Positions 18,059 through 27,126 of a stretch of 64,000 bases of DNA are shown here, piece after piece (position 1 is the stretch's first letter; each line of letters begins with the position of its first letter). The DNA lies in assembly GCF_011761635.1 (NCBI RefSeq), contig NZ_JAASRN010000002.1:584634-648633 (forward strand), written 5' to 3'. Origin of the DNA: Thermonema lapsum. GTDB lineage: Bacteria > Bacteroidota > Bacteroidia > Cytophagales > Thermonemataceae. The position numbers and the translations under genes are program-made. Under the pieces are notes generated by a model. That model worked only from the letters and a program-made list of their open reading frames with translations. It did no database searches and was not told the origin of the DNA.

Positions 18059-18349
18059 ATGCATTTCTTCTTGAACATTGGTGCCCTTCTTTTCTGCACT
18101 GGCTTGGCAATGCTGCTTACCAAGCGGCAAGCCGTGATGTGGCTGGTAGGAATCGAGCTTATGTTGAATGCTGCCAACATCAACTTGGTAGTATTTTCTC
18201 GGATTTACAATCCTGAAAATCAAATATTTGCCATTTTTGTCATGGTGGTGGCAGTAGCCGAAGCCTGTATTATACTGGCTTTGTTTCTGATGCTTTACAA
18301 GCAATACAAACATACAAATATAGACCAACTGAACGAACTGAAACACTGA
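18059..18349 (+). CDS. nuoK: NADH-quinone oxidoreductase subunit K
   Basis: 96 residues with three membrane spans. The conserved Glu in VGIELMLNAANINLV (about 30-44) and the second Glu in AVAEACIILAL (about 66-76) are present, as needed for proton translocation in complex I. Stop TGA overlaps the nuoL ATG as TGATG. Upstream is an Smr gene, not nuoJ, which is atypical for complex I operons. Confidence 0.93.
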   Translation: MHFFLNIGALLFCTGLAMLLTKRQAVMWLVGIELMLNAANINLVVFSRIYNPENQIFAIFVMVVAVAEACIILALFLMLYKQYKHTNIDQLNELKH

Positions 18350-20358
18350 TGGAGATTGTCCACAGTTTATGGCTCTTACTTCTGTTGCCGCTGATATGGG
18401 GGCTCACTCTGTTAGTACAGCCCTTTGCACGGGCGCGCCTCGATGGAACTGTATCGACACTATTGTTCGCTTGCCTGACCTTCGCCGGCTGGTTTTTCTT
18501 ACAAGTAAGCAAAGGTAGCTCTGTTGCCTCAATAGCCGCCCCAGCACAATGGCAGTTGCTGCCTAACTTTTCACTCAACTGTGGCATTTACATCGACTAC
18601 CCCACCGCATGGATGATTTTCATTGTAGGCTTGGTAAGCTGTTGCGTGGCGCTTTACTCTTGTCGCTACATGCAAGCGGAAGCCCACCGCAGCCGTTACT
18701 TTGCCTATCTCTCGCTTTTTGTATTTGCCATGCTGCTTATTGTAGTGGTGCGCGACTTGCTGCTTATTTATGTAGGCTGGGAGTTGGTAGGGCTTTGTTC
18801 TTACCTGCTCATTGGCTTCTGGCACGAAAAAGCCGAAGCACGCCGGGCTGCCTGGCAGGCGTTCGTTACCAACCGACTGGGCGATACAGGTTTCATTCTG
18901 GGCATTGGGGCTTGCTTACTGTTGAGCGGCACCACCGACATGCTTCAATACAAAGAAGTATTGCCTTGGTGGGTTGCTCTCTGCTTGTTTGGAGGCACCT
19001 TAGGCAAGTCTGCCCAGTTCCCACTTCATTTTTGGCTACCCGATGCGATGGCGGGTCCTACCCCTGCCTCGGCACTCATCCATGCGGCTACGATGGTTGC
19101 CGCTGGTGTGTATCTACTGTTTCGACTGCATGCTTACTTCCCCGATAGCGCTTTGTTGACCATCGCCTGCTTGGCTTTGTTGAGCATCCTTTGGAGTGGG
19201 CTGCTTGCCTGTGTTCAAAAGGACATGAAACGGGTACTCGCTTATTCCACCGTATCGCAGCTGGGGTACATGATTCTGGCAATTGCTCTGTACAACCCTG
19301 CCGGAGGCTTTATTCATTTGCTTACGCATGCTTTTTTCAAAGCCGGCTTGTTTTTGGCTGTCGGAGCTGTCATCTATTACCTGCACCATTGGCAAGAACA
19401 CAAAGGCATACATTTCGACGCACAAAACATGTTCTTGACTGGTGGCTGGGCACGAAAAGCTCCGTGGCTGGCTGCTCCTTATTTTCTATTCGCTGCGGCA
19501 CTTGCCGGCTTCCCCCTGACAGCGGGCGCCCTCAGCAAAGAGCACATCATCATGCAGGCATGGGCATCATATAGCCGTTTTGGCTCCATCGCTTTCTATT
19601 TGAGCAGTGGAGCAATCGCTGGCGCCTTTATCACTGCTTTTTACATGGGACGCCAAGCGGGCTTGATTTGGCTGCGTCCGGCACCGCAAAACCAACACGA
19701 TACCCATAGAATAAAAGCTCAGGGCACATTTTTTATCCCGATACTCGTGTTAGCTTTGGGCAGTCTGTGGTTTTGGTGGAGCCCCCATCCGTTCGACTTG
19801 GAATATGGTACCATCTGGCAGCGATTCAATGCCCCTTCTGTGGCATTACCCCATGGCATCGGCTACCTAACGACCCTCGGCGCTTTGTTTATGTTTGCCT
19901 TAGGTGTATGGCTTTATGGTTTTTCCAAAAAGGGAAAAGAAGCGGCTACCGAGCCTTATCTGCAAAAACTTACCCGCCTGCTATACCGTCTCTGCTGCTT
20001 GCAAGACAAGACAATCCAGCAGCTCATGAGCCTAAACCAGCAAAGGGTACAGTTGGAAAGAGCATTGTTGCAAGACCGCTTGGCTGCCCGCTGGATGCAA
20101 CTCTGCCGAGCAATTCACCGCTTTGACCGGCACGGTGTCGATGGAGTCGTTCGCCAAACTGCCCGTGCAACGGTTGTCTTTGCGCACATAATAGCATGGA
20201 CAGACCGCCAAATAGTAGATGGCATCGTAAAAGGATTTGGCATCGCTGCACGATTTATTGCCTATGTAGGCAGCCGTTTGCAAAGCGGCATCCTGCAAGA
20301 ATATGTGTGGATAGCTCTTGTTGCGCTGGCTCTGTTTCTCTGGGGAATCGCAATGTAG
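18349..20358 (+). CDS. nuoL: NADH-quinone oxidoreductase subunit L
   Basis: 669 residues, antiporter-like membrane subunit of complex I, about 15-16 membrane spans. Seen: YVGWELVGLCSYLLIGFW near 139-156, the amphipathic lysine region, FHFWLPDAMAGPTPASALIHAATMVAAG (about 226-253) and the end of a long lateral-helix-like segment near the C-terminus. Overlaps the stop of nuoK. No nuoM or nuoN follows; the next gene, ribD, starts 8 bases after the stop. Confidence 0.95.
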   Translation: MEIVHSLWLLLLLPLIWGLTLLVQPFARARLDGTVSTLLFACLTFAGWFFLQVSKGSSVASIAAPAQWQLLPNFSLNCGIYIDYPTAWMIFIVGLVSCCVALYSCRYMQAEAHRSRYFAYLSLFVFAMLLIVVVRDLLLIYVGWELVGLCSYLLIGFWHEKAEARRAAWQAFVTNRLGDTGFILGIGACLLLSGTTDMLQYKEVLPWWVALCLFGGTLGKSAQFPLHFWLPDAMAGPTPASALIHAATMVAAGVYLLFRLHAYFPDSALLTIACLALLSILWSGLLACVQKDMKRVLAYSTVSQLGYMILAIALYNPAGGFIHLLTHAFFKAGLFLAVGAVIYYLHHWQEHKGIHFDAQNMFLTGGWARKAPWLAAPYFLFAAALAGFPLTAGALSKEHIIMQAWASYSRFGSIAFYLSSGAIAGAFITAFYMGRQAGLIWLRPAPQNQHDTHRIKAQGTFFIPILVLALGSLWFWWSPHPFDLEYGTIWQRFNAPSVALPHGIGYLTTLGALFMFALGVWLYGFSKKGKEAATEPYLQKLTRLLYRLCCLQDKTIQQLMSLNQQRVQLERALLQDRLAARWMQLCRAIHRFDRHGVDGVVRQTARATVVFAHIIAWTDRQIVDGIVKGFGIAARFIAYVGSRLQSGILQEYVWIALVALALFLWGIAM

Positions 20359-20366
20359 CAAGACCT

Positions 20367-21473
20367 ATGACTCAGCATAAAGAAGACATTTTTTGGATGC
20401 AACGTGCTTTGCAGCTGGCTATGTATGGCAAAGGGCACACTTCACCCAACCCACTGGTAGGCAGTGTGGTAGTTCATCAAGGGCGTATCTTAGGTGAGGG
20501 ATGGCATCAACGGTATGGGGAGGCACACGCCGAAGTAAACGCTTTAAAACAGGTAGTCAACGAAGCACTACTGCCCCAAAGCACTGTATATGTCAACTTA
20601 GAGCCTTGCGCTCACTTCGGAAAGACGCCCCCTTGTGCTCGCCTGTTAATAGAGAAGAAAGTGCAACGGGTGGTGATTGCCAATCTGGACCCCAACCCAC
20701 TGGTTGCCGGTAAAGGCATTGCCATGCTCAAGAAAGCAGGCATAGAGGTTGAGATTGGCATTTGCGAAAAAGAAGGTTTATGGCTCAACCGCCGCTTCTT
20801 CACCTTCATCACTCAACAACGCCCCTACATCGTATTGAAATGGGCACAAAGTAGTGATGGTTTTCTTGCCCCAGACCCACCGGCGCCCTCATGGATGACA
20901 AGCCCGCTAAGCAAACAGATGGTGCACCGCTGGCGCAGCGAAGAGGCAGCCATACTTACTGGCAAAAACACCCTGCTGATTGACAACCCACAACTCACCG
21001 CCCGCCTGTGGCATGGAAAACAACCGTGGCGCATAGTCATAGACCGCCAAGGCGAGTTGTCAAGCCACTTGCGTGTATTTGCCGCCGACGCTCCTACACT
21101 TTATTTCAGTCCTCGCCTGCCACAGGAGCTATTGTCTTACAAGCACCTTACATGGTGCAGACTGCCTGCCGAAAGAAGCCAAGACTACCCTTCTCTTTTA
21201 GCATTTGTGCTCGAGGAGTGTCATCAGCGGGGTATTCAGTCCCTTCTTGTGGAAGGGGGCAAGCATACCTTAGATACTTTTCTGCAAGCCGGCTTGTGGG
21301 ACGAGATACGTCTTTTTATAGCCCCCCGGCTGCTTCAAAAGGGGCTCAGTGCCCCCAGCATCCCAGCGGGCGCTCGACTATTAGACCGCCAAGAGATAGA
21401 TGGAGACCTGCTTTTGTTTTACTCAAACCCCCAAAATGCCTATCATGCACACTATCACCCGTCATATACCTAA
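20367..21473 (+). CDS. ribD: Bifunctional riboflavin biosynthesis protein RibD
   Basis: 368 residues. The N-terminal deaminase domain has HAEVNAL near 50-56 and PCAHFGKTPPCARLL near 78-92 (zinc His, Cys, Cys), removing ammonia from the pyrimidine precursor. The C-terminal reductase domain (about 150-365) has the strands KWAQSSDGFLAPDP and LLVEGGKHTLDTFL. Start ATG 20367 lies 8 bases after nuoL stop; a longer in-frame extension overlaps nuoL. The end overlaps pssA by 38 bases. Other rib genes are absent. Confidence 0.95.
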   Translation: MTQHKEDIFWMQRALQLAMYGKGHTSPNPLVGSVVVHQGRILGEGWHQRYGEAHAEVNALKQVVNEALLPQSTVYVNLEPCAHFGKTPPCARLLIEKKVQRVVIANLDPNPLVAGKGIAMLKKAGIEVEIGICEKEGLWLNRRFFTFITQQRPYIVLKWAQSSDGFLAPDPPAPSWMTSPLSKQMVHRWRSEEAAILTGKNTLLIDNPQLTARLWHGKQPWRIVIDRQGELSSHLRVFAADAPTLYFSPRLPQELLSYKHLTWCRLPAERSQDYPSLLAFVLEECHQRGIQSLLVEGGKHTLDTFLQAGLWDEIRLFIAPRLLQKGLSAPSIPAGARLLDRQEIDGDLLLFYSNPQNAYHAHYHPSYT

Positions 21474-22128
21474 CGCATTGACACTAAGCAACGTATTTTT
21501 CGGATGCTTGGCGCTGACCGCCCTTTACGGAGGTGCCTCTTATGAACAAGTAGGCTGGTGGATTGCTTTGGGCGCTCTCTGTGATTTCTTGGACGGTGCG
21601 GCGGCACGTGCCCTCAAAGTAAGCTCTCCACTGGGCAAAGAGCTCGACTCCTTAGCAGACATGGTTACTTTTGGCGTAGTGCCCGCTTCCATTGCTTTTC
21701 GTATGCTTCAAAATATAGGCTTTGGGTGGGCAGCGGCTGCTTTTCTCATTGCAGCGGCATCGGCTTTGCGCTTGGCTCGCTTCAATTTAGACGAACGCCA
21801 ACAGACTTACTTCATAGGAGTACCTACGCCTGCCAATACGCTCTTCTGGCTGGGCATGCCTTTTCTATGGCAACAGATAGACCTGCCCCCTCGGCTATCG
21901 CTCTTGTTGCTGCTGGGCATGATACTACTCAGTAGCTACTGGTTGTTGGCACCATGGGCACTGTTTTCACTTAAATTCAAAAATTTATCTTGGCACGACA
22001 ACCGCATTCGCTATATTTTTGTAGCTTTGAGTATATTTTGCCTTGCCCTCCAGCAATGGGGCGGATTACCTCTTCTCATTGTCTTGTATGTGCTTTTATC
22101 GTGGTTCTTTTTCTCTCCAAAACAATAG
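21436..22128 (+). CDS. pssA: CDP-diacylglycerol-serine O-phosphatidyltransferase
   Basis: About 230 residues, integral membrane. The CDP-alcohol phosphotransferase signature is present: DFLDGAAARALKVSSPLG followed by KELDSLAD, fitting the DG-AR-G-D-D pattern. It makes phosphatidylserine, the precursor of phosphatidylethanolamine. Opening residues HIPNALTLSNVFFGC match bacterial PssA. ATG 21436 or 21445 are both inside the end of ribD, implying coupled translation. Five or so hydrophobic helices follow. Confidence 0.93.
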   Translation: MPIMHTITRHIPNALTLSNVFFGCLALTALYGGASYEQVGWWIALGALCDFLDGAAARALKVSSPLGKELDSLADMVTFGVVPASIAFRMLQNIGFGWAAAAFLIAAASALRLARFNLDERQQTYFIGVPTPANTLFWLGMPFLWQQIDLPPRLSLLLLLGMILLSSYWLLAPWALFSLKFKNLSWHDNRIRYIFVALSIFCLALQQWGGLPLLIVLYVLLSWFFFSPKQ

Positions 22129-22134
22129 TTGAGT

Positions 22135-22404
22135 ATGAAATTTGTAGCAGAAATAAACGTGATGCCCAAAAAAGAATTGCTTGACCCACAAGGAAAAGCC
22201 GTAAAAATGGGACTGAAACACCTGCACATTGATAATGTAAAAGATGTAAGAATTGGCAAGCATATCGTATTAACACTTGAAGCAGCTTCTTCCCAAGAAG
22301 CACGCGAAATTGTAGACAATGCCTGTCAGAAACTATTGGCTAATGTTATTATGGAAGACTATAGCTTTGAAATCAGGGAACTGCAAGAGTCGCTCAAACA
22401 ATAA
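22135..22404 (+). CDS. purS: Phosphoribosylformylglycinamidine synthase subunit PurS
   Basis: 89 residues. Family markers: KFVAEINVMPKKELLDPQGKAV at the start (VMPK...DPQG), GLKHLHIDNVKDVRIGKHI, and a C-terminal alpha-beta half with NACQKLLANVIMEDY. PurS works with PurQ and PurL in purine synthesis. The real start is ATG 22135; an upstream TTG at 22129 overlaps the end of pssA. purQ and purL are not in the window. Confidence 0.9.
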   Translation: MKFVAEINVMPKKELLDPQGKAVKMGLKHLHIDNVKDVRIGKHIVLTLEAASSQEAREIVDNACQKLLANVIMEDYSFEIRELQESLKQ

Positions 22405-22411
22405 TCGTCTC

Positions 22412-22828
22412 TTGATAAGAGACGGTAGTCGTCTTGTAGCAGCCCTTCTTCTGTGGTGTCTTGGTATTACTGGCACCTATGCGCAGCGTATTGTGCTCGA
22501 CACCATAGCCTCGCATGAAGCTGTTCTTCATGTAGGCGAAGAGGTTGTAGTAAAGGGCGTTGTTGCACAGGTAGTGATATCGGCAAAAAGCACAGCAGGA
22601 CAGCCTGTTTTTTTAAATATGGGGCGTCCTTATCCTTATCAAGACATGACGCTGGTCATATGGCGTGAAAAACTGCCTAAATCCTACAAAAAATATAAAT
22701 GGGAAAGCCTGACAGGAAAAACTGTGTATGTTAGCGGAAAGATGCGTATTTATAAAAATAACCCAGAAATACACCTCTACCATCTCCGCCAACTTCATAT
22801 TGTGGAAGAAGTAAAAGAAAACAAGTAA
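22412..22828 (+). CDS. Secreted OB-fold-like protein
   Basis: Translation probably starts at TTG 22412, since there is no ATG between the purS stop and a plausible signal peptide (IRDGSRLVAALLLWCLGITGTYAQ). This gives 138 residues. The mature part has alternating strands and a conserved pattern: HVGEEVVVKGVVAQVV, PVFLNMG, LTGKTVYVSGKMRIYKNNPEIHL. This resembles small OB-fold nucleic-acid-binding-like proteins. The binding partner is unknown and export is inferred. Follows purS by 7 bases; a longer frame reaching back into purS (ATG 22319) is an alternative start. Confidence 0.6.
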   Translation: MIRDGSRLVAALLLWCLGITGTYAQRIVLDTIASHEAVLHVGEEVVVKGVVAQVVISAKSTAGQPVFLNMGRPYPYQDMTLVIWREKLPKSYKKYKWESLTGKTVYVSGKMRIYKNNPEIHLYHLRQLHIVEEVKENK

Positions 22829-22850
22829 ACTCCTCAAAACTTAAAGAGGC

Positions 22851-23402
22851 ATGAAAAAGAAGCTAAAAACAGTAGCCACTTTGCTCATGATATCCGGTAT
22901 GGTACTCTGTTGGTCTTCTGCCTGCAAAAAGGTAATAGAAGACCTGCTCACTTTTAACATAGACTACAGCAGTAGTTTTACTGTACCTTCTGCCGTAGGC
23001 GTAAACACCCCCTTCAATGTGCCTACCCCACCGGTGCAAACCAACGCTTCTCAGAAATTCCAAAACAACGGCACAAGTAAAGACAAAGTAAAAAATATCA
23101 TCCTCAAAAAGCTGACACTAAACATCACCGCCCCCTCACAGGCTAACTTCAAGATGTTCAAAAGCATTAAGCTTTACATATCTGCTTCGGGGCAGCCCAA
23201 AAAGTTGCTTGCCGAAAGTGGTGAGATATCTACCGCGGCAGGCAAAACACTTACCCTCACACCTACCCCCGACAATCTGGACAGCTACATAAAACAAGAT
23301 GAATTTGAGGTGGAAGCGGAGGTAATCATGCGGGAGGTCCCTCTCTATGAAATTACCTTCCGTGCCGATATGACCTTTCAAGTAACTGCTGACCCTTTAT
23401 AG
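22851..23402 (+). CDS. Hypothetical lipoprotein
   Basis: 183 residues, not recognised. The signal peptide (LKTVATLLMISGMVLCWSSA) ends before CKK, a usable lipobox, so it is probably lipidated at Cys 25. The rest is Thr/Ser/Pro/Val rich and beta-like, with a phrase VKNIILKKLTLNITAP and no catalytic motif. It lies between the OB-fold gene and the rhomboid gene with short gaps, suggesting one transcript. Confidence 0.75.
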   Translation: MKKKLKTVATLLMISGMVLCWSSACKKVIEDLLTFNIDYSSSFTVPSAVGVNTPFNVPTPPVQTNASQKFQNNGTSKDKVKNIILKKLTLNITAPSQANFKMFKSIKLYISASGQPKKLLAESGEISTAAGKTLTLTPTPDNLDSYIKQDEFEVEAEVIMREVPLYEITFRADMTFQVTADPL

Positions 23403-23411
23403 TGGACACCT

Positions 23412-23990
23412 ATGCGCATCAGTTACAATGCTCCGGTAACTTTGACCTTTACTTTCATAGCTGCCGGCATCCGTTTGCTTTGCGACTGGATGCCGGGGCT
23501 TCTTAATTTACTCATAGCCCCGCCCGTCTTTGATGTGCCATGGATACACTACCCCGCTTTTATTATCCACATTCTTGGGCACAGTAGCTGGGAGCATTAT
23601 TTTGGCAACTTTTCTCTTATGCTGCTCATAGGACCCATTTTGGAAGAAAAATATGGCTCTAAGCAAATGTTTTACATGATTGTGCTTACTGCCCTGCTTG
23701 GGGGGCTGCTCAATGCCATTTTTTTTGATACGGGTCTTATTGGCGCCAGTGGTGTCGTTTTTATGATGATTGTACTGGCATCGTTTGTGAATGTTCAAAG
23801 AGGCACCTTGCCGCTTACGTTCTTGCTGGTGTTGGTGCTCTATATCGGACAAGAAGTGGTGCAGGCGTTTTCTAATGACAATATTTCACAATTTGCCCAC
23901 ATTATGGGTGGAGGTGCCGGTGCTTTTTTTGGTTTTATGGTTCCGCCTAAAGGCACAAAAGAATCAACTGCATCTTCCTCGTTTCTATAA
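23412..23990 (+). CDS. Rhomboid-family intramembrane serine protease
   Basis: 192 residues, about six membrane helices. HYFGNFSLMLLIGPILEEKYG near 62-82 matches the rhomboid HxxxN region. The catalytic Ser is in IGASGVVFMMI (GxSG), and the catalytic His in FAHIMGGGAGAFFGF near 164-178. Site residues look intact, so activity is likely. Substrates unknown. Starts 9 bases after the lipoprotein stop. Confidence 0.88.
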   Translation: MRISYNAPVTLTFTFIAAGIRLLCDWMPGLLNLLIAPPVFDVPWIHYPAFIIHILGHSSWEHYFGNFSLMLLIGPILEEKYGSKQMFYMIVLTALLGGLLNAIFFDTGLIGASGVVFMMIVLASFVNVQRGTLPLTFLLVLVLYIGQEVVQAFSNDNISQFAHIMGGGAGAFFGFMVPPKGTKESTASSSFL

Positions 23991-24031
23991 ACTGCTTTTT
24001 TAGATAACTGCATTCACACTTTTCTTTGTTT

Positions 24032-25300
24032 ATGAAAGTATTCAAGTTTGGCGGTGCTTCTGTGAAGGATGCAGAAGCCATCCGAAATGTAGCGCATATT
24101 ATTCAAACGCAAGGTAGCCCCCGGGAGCTGCTGGTGGTGGTTTCGGCTATGGGCAAAACCACCAATGCTTTGGAAAAGTTGCTGGATAACTATTTTGCCA
24201 AAAAAGATTATGAGCAAGATTTTCGCACGCTCTATGACTATCATATGAATGCTGCCCGAGCGCTTTTTCCAGAAGGGCACCCCGCCTTTCAGGCTATGGA
24301 GCGGCTATTTGTCCGGCTTCGTTATACGCTTCTACACCACACCCGCCCCGAAAATTATCATGAGTCTTACGACCAAGTAGTTTCTTTCGGCGAACTGTTG
24401 TCTAGCACGCTCATTAGCCATTTCTTACAGAGCAGTGGCATAGCGCATCGGTGGATAGATGCCCGAGATTACATAAAAACCGATACGAGCTGGCGTAAGG
24501 CTCAGGTAGATTGGGCATGGAGTGAACATCTGATTCAAACCGAACTGCGTCCGGTGCTACAGGAGCAAATCGTCGTTACGCAAGGGTTTATTGGTGGCAC
24601 GCTTGGCGGGCGCACCACCACCTTGGGGCGTGAAGGCTCTGACTACTCGGCTGCGCTTTTTGCTGCTGCCCTCAATGCCGAAAGTGTTACTGTTTGGAAA
24701 GATGTGCCGGGCGTATTGAATGCCGACCCCAAGCATTATGCCTTTGCTTCTCTGTTTGAGCACTTATCGTACCGTCAAGCTGCCGAGATGACTTTTTATG
24801 GCGCCAGTGTGATTCACCCCAATACCATCCGCCCGTTGGCAAGCAAAAACATACCTCTTTTGGTGCGTTCTTTTTTAACCCCCACCAAGAACGGTACACG
24901 CATCGATGCCGAAGGTGGCAATATTCAAAAAGCTTGCGTCATTCGCAAAGAAAATCAATGTCTGGTCAGTTTCGCTGTCAAGGACTTGGCATTCATCACA
25001 GAAGAGCGCATCAGTTATGTGCTGGATGCCTGCCACCGTCTGCACTTGAAGCTCAACCTGATTCAAAGCTCGGCACTTTCGCTTTCGGTGTGTTTCGATG
25101 ACCGCCCAGAGTATGTAGAAGAACTGCGCCAGCTGCTGCAAGAAGACTTCAGCATTGCTTACAATAAAAACCTACTGCTAATCACCATTTTAAACTATGA
25201 TTCGGCTCTTTATGAAGAAGTAAAAGGCAAGCGCCCAGTGATTTTACAGCAAGCCACACGTAAGCATATCCGATTCTTGGTGCCTATGGACGAATCTTGA
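24032..25300 (+). CDS. lysC: Aspartate kinase
   Basis: 422 residues. It phosphorylates L-aspartate at the entry to lysine, threonine and methionine synthesis. Seen: KVFKFGGASVKDAEAIRN at the start, VVSFGELLSS near 127, GREGSDYSAALFAAAL near 205-220 and YRQAAEMTFYGASVIHPNTI near 247-266. A C-terminal ACT-type regulatory region covers about 305-415. ATG 24032 is chosen over a TTG at 24026. The last 17 bases overlap the convergent SGNH-LysM gene. Confidence 0.94.
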   Translation: MKVFKFGGASVKDAEAIRNVAHIIQTQGSPRELLVVVSAMGKTTNALEKLLDNYFAKKDYEQDFRTLYDYHMNAARALFPEGHPAFQAMERLFVRLRYTLLHHTRPENYHESYDQVVSFGELLSSTLISHFLQSSGIAHRWIDARDYIKTDTSWRKAQVDWAWSEHLIQTELRPVLQEQIVVTQGFIGGTLGGRTTTLGREGSDYSAALFAAALNAESVTVWKDVPGVLNADPKHYAFASLFEHLSYRQAAEMTFYGASVIHPNTIRPLASKNIPLLVRSFLTPTKNGTRIDAEGGNIQKACVIRKENQCLVSFAVKDLAFITEERISYVLDACHRLHLKLNLIQSSALSLSVCFDDRPEYVEELRQLLQEDFSIAYNKNLLLITILNYDSALYEEVKGKRPVILQQATRKHIRFLVPMDES

Positions 25301-26987
25301 GGTAAGTCCCTACACGCAGGGCATCACTTTGTAAGCCGTTGATTTTTTTCAGATACTCGACCGATACTCCATAGCGCCGGGCAATACTCCACAAAGTATC
25401 GCCCCGCTGCACATAATGCTTGGCAGGGACTGTGGCAGAGGGCTGGTGCTTGGAATACACCATAAGCTTTTGCCCGGGATAGATGAAGTAATTGGGCAAG
25501 CCGTTCCAACGTTGAAGGTCGGCAATGCTCACCCCATATAGTTGGGCTATTTTTCCCAAAGAATCGCCTTTGCGCACAGTGTATGTGTGTGCGGGTGTCT
25601 CTTCGGAGGCAGTGTAGAATGCCTTTTGGTAAGTTGATTCTTCCTTTTTGGGGGGCAATACCATAGTTTCCTTGAGAGTATCGCCTGCCTGTTGCCAAGT
25701 GAGAGTAGCCAACTGCTCCACACTTAATGCCATCACCATACTGTTTAAGAAGGCATTTACGTACAATTCCCCTTTTACGGTATAACCGGCATCGGTCAAA
25801 TGAATACGGTCTCTTTTAGCAAGCCCTGACTGCAGCCAACGCATCATAGAATATTGCCCACCGCTGACGTGGTAATAGTCATAGAAGGCACAATGGTAAG
25901 TCTGTGCTATCTCTTTGAGCAGAGCGGCATAATCGCGGCATGCCGATACGTTGCGACGGTAGCGGTAGGCATCCTGCGGCGACACAAGCAAGATGACAGT
26001 GCCAGGGCTCTGTTCGCGTATGCGCTCTATGAGAGAGACAAGCTGGCGACGCATACTGTTTCTATCGAAGTAGTTGCTAAGGTAAAAGTCATTGATTCCT
26101 ACATCCAGAACCACCAAATCGGGCTGCAAAATTGCCATTTCCTCTGCCAGCAAAGATTCTTTTGCCCACGACCCCACGCTTGCTCCGTTGACCCCTGCCG
26201 AGCTATATACTACCCCTTTGTCTTCTACTGATTCAAGCCACAGACCATAACACTCAAAGAAGTGCTGCGAAGCCCTGCTTTTGTTCACTTGCACCTCTAT
26301 GTAGCCATCAAAAACAGGCAGTACAGTTTCTACATAAGGTTTTCCCGGCACAGGACGCAGATGGATGGGGGCAGCAACAGGCGAGGTCTTTACCAGTATA
26401 TCGAAGCTGCTGCTGTCGGCACGGCAAAAAATGCGCAGCTTGCGATGCGAGGGGGCATAGCTGCCTTTTTGCATTTGAATGATGAATGAAGCCTGCGGGT
26501 CTTCGGTGTACACAGTTACACCGCTACTGCCCAAAGGAAAAGTAGGGTTGTATTTAGTGATAAGCGCCGATTGCCACACACCACGGTGTGATGAGCGGTA
26601 ATCTACCGTTCCATGGGTGTGGGCAATAGAGTAAGGTACAAGCCACCCGATGCCACCATTCCCCCAAATGTCAGCTATACGCTCACGGATAAGGCGTGTT
26701 TGCAGGTCGTAATGTACATGCGAGTCGCCCAAGTGAAGAACCCTTACCTTACGGCTACGGGCTTGTGAGAAGCGCTCAAAAAAATGCCTCATAACGGGCA
26801 TCTCGAACCACTGCCAGTGGTTTTTGTCGTATTCAATGAAAGAGAAGCTGCTTGTGTAGCGAATATGCTTTTGAAAGCTATTTTCCTTTTCGCTTGACAA
26901 AGAATCAAGCCTATGAAGCGAATATGCCGCGCTACTACTCATGCAAAGCCAAGTACCCAATGTGGCAATTACTAGTTTCCTCCACTG
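25284..26987 (-). CDS. SGNH hydrolase with two C-terminal LysM domains
   Basis: About 567 residues. A signal peptide (RKLVIATLGTWLCMSSSA) fits ATG 26987; longer starts reach 27056. SGNH blocks: VLHLGDSHVHYD (block I Ser), VVLDVGINDFYL (block III Asn), and DRIHLTDAGY (block V Asp and His), all intact. Two LysM domains follow, HTYTVRKGDSLGKIAQLYGV and KHYVQRGDTLWSIARRYGV, indicating peptidoglycan binding. So a periplasmic esterase or acyl transferase acting at the wall is likely; substrate unknown. It is divergent from two further SGNH genes and overlaps lysC at its 3' end. Confidence 0.87.
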   Translation of the reverse strand, partial: QWRKLVIATLGTWLCMSSSAAYSLHRLDSLSSEKENSFQKHIRYTSSFSFIEYDKNHWQWFEMPVMRHFFERFSQARSRKVRVLHLGDSHVHYDLQTRLIRERIADIWGNGGIGWLVPYSIAHTHGTVDYRSSHRGVWQSALITKYNPTFPLGSSGVTVYTEDPQASFIIQMQKGSYAPSHRKLRIFCRADSSSFDILVKTSPVAAPIHLRPVPGKPYVETVLPVFDGYIEVQVNKSRASQHFFECYGLWLESVEDKGVVYSSAGVNGASVGSWAKESLLAEEMAILQPDLVVLDVGINDFYLSNYFDRNSMRRQLVSLIERIREQSPGTVILLVSPQDAYRYRRNVSACRDYAALLKEIAQTYHCAFYDYYHVSGGQYSMMRWLQSGLAKRDRIHLTDAGYTVKGELYVNAFLNSMVMALSVEQLATLTWQQAGDTLKETMVLPPKKEESTYQKAFYTASEETPAHTYTVRKGDSLGKIAQLYGVSIADLQRWNGLPNYFIYPGQKLMVYSKHQPSATVPAKHYVQRGDTLWSIARRYGVSVEYLKKINGLQSDALRVGTYLKIRP

Positions 26988-27126
26988 CATATCTTCAAGG
27001 CAATTCATCAAAACAAGCCCAAGGGGAATTCTTAAACGAAGTTTCTTGGTGTACATAAATTCTTATAGCTTTGTCGAACGAAAGTAATCATTTCGCACTC
27101 ATTTAGCAATTGCATTAACCTTGCCA

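Noticed and set aside
18609-19148. 179-codon frame within nuoL
   Set aside because: Alternate-frame shadow of nuoL with Cys/Leu-rich, unnatural composition.
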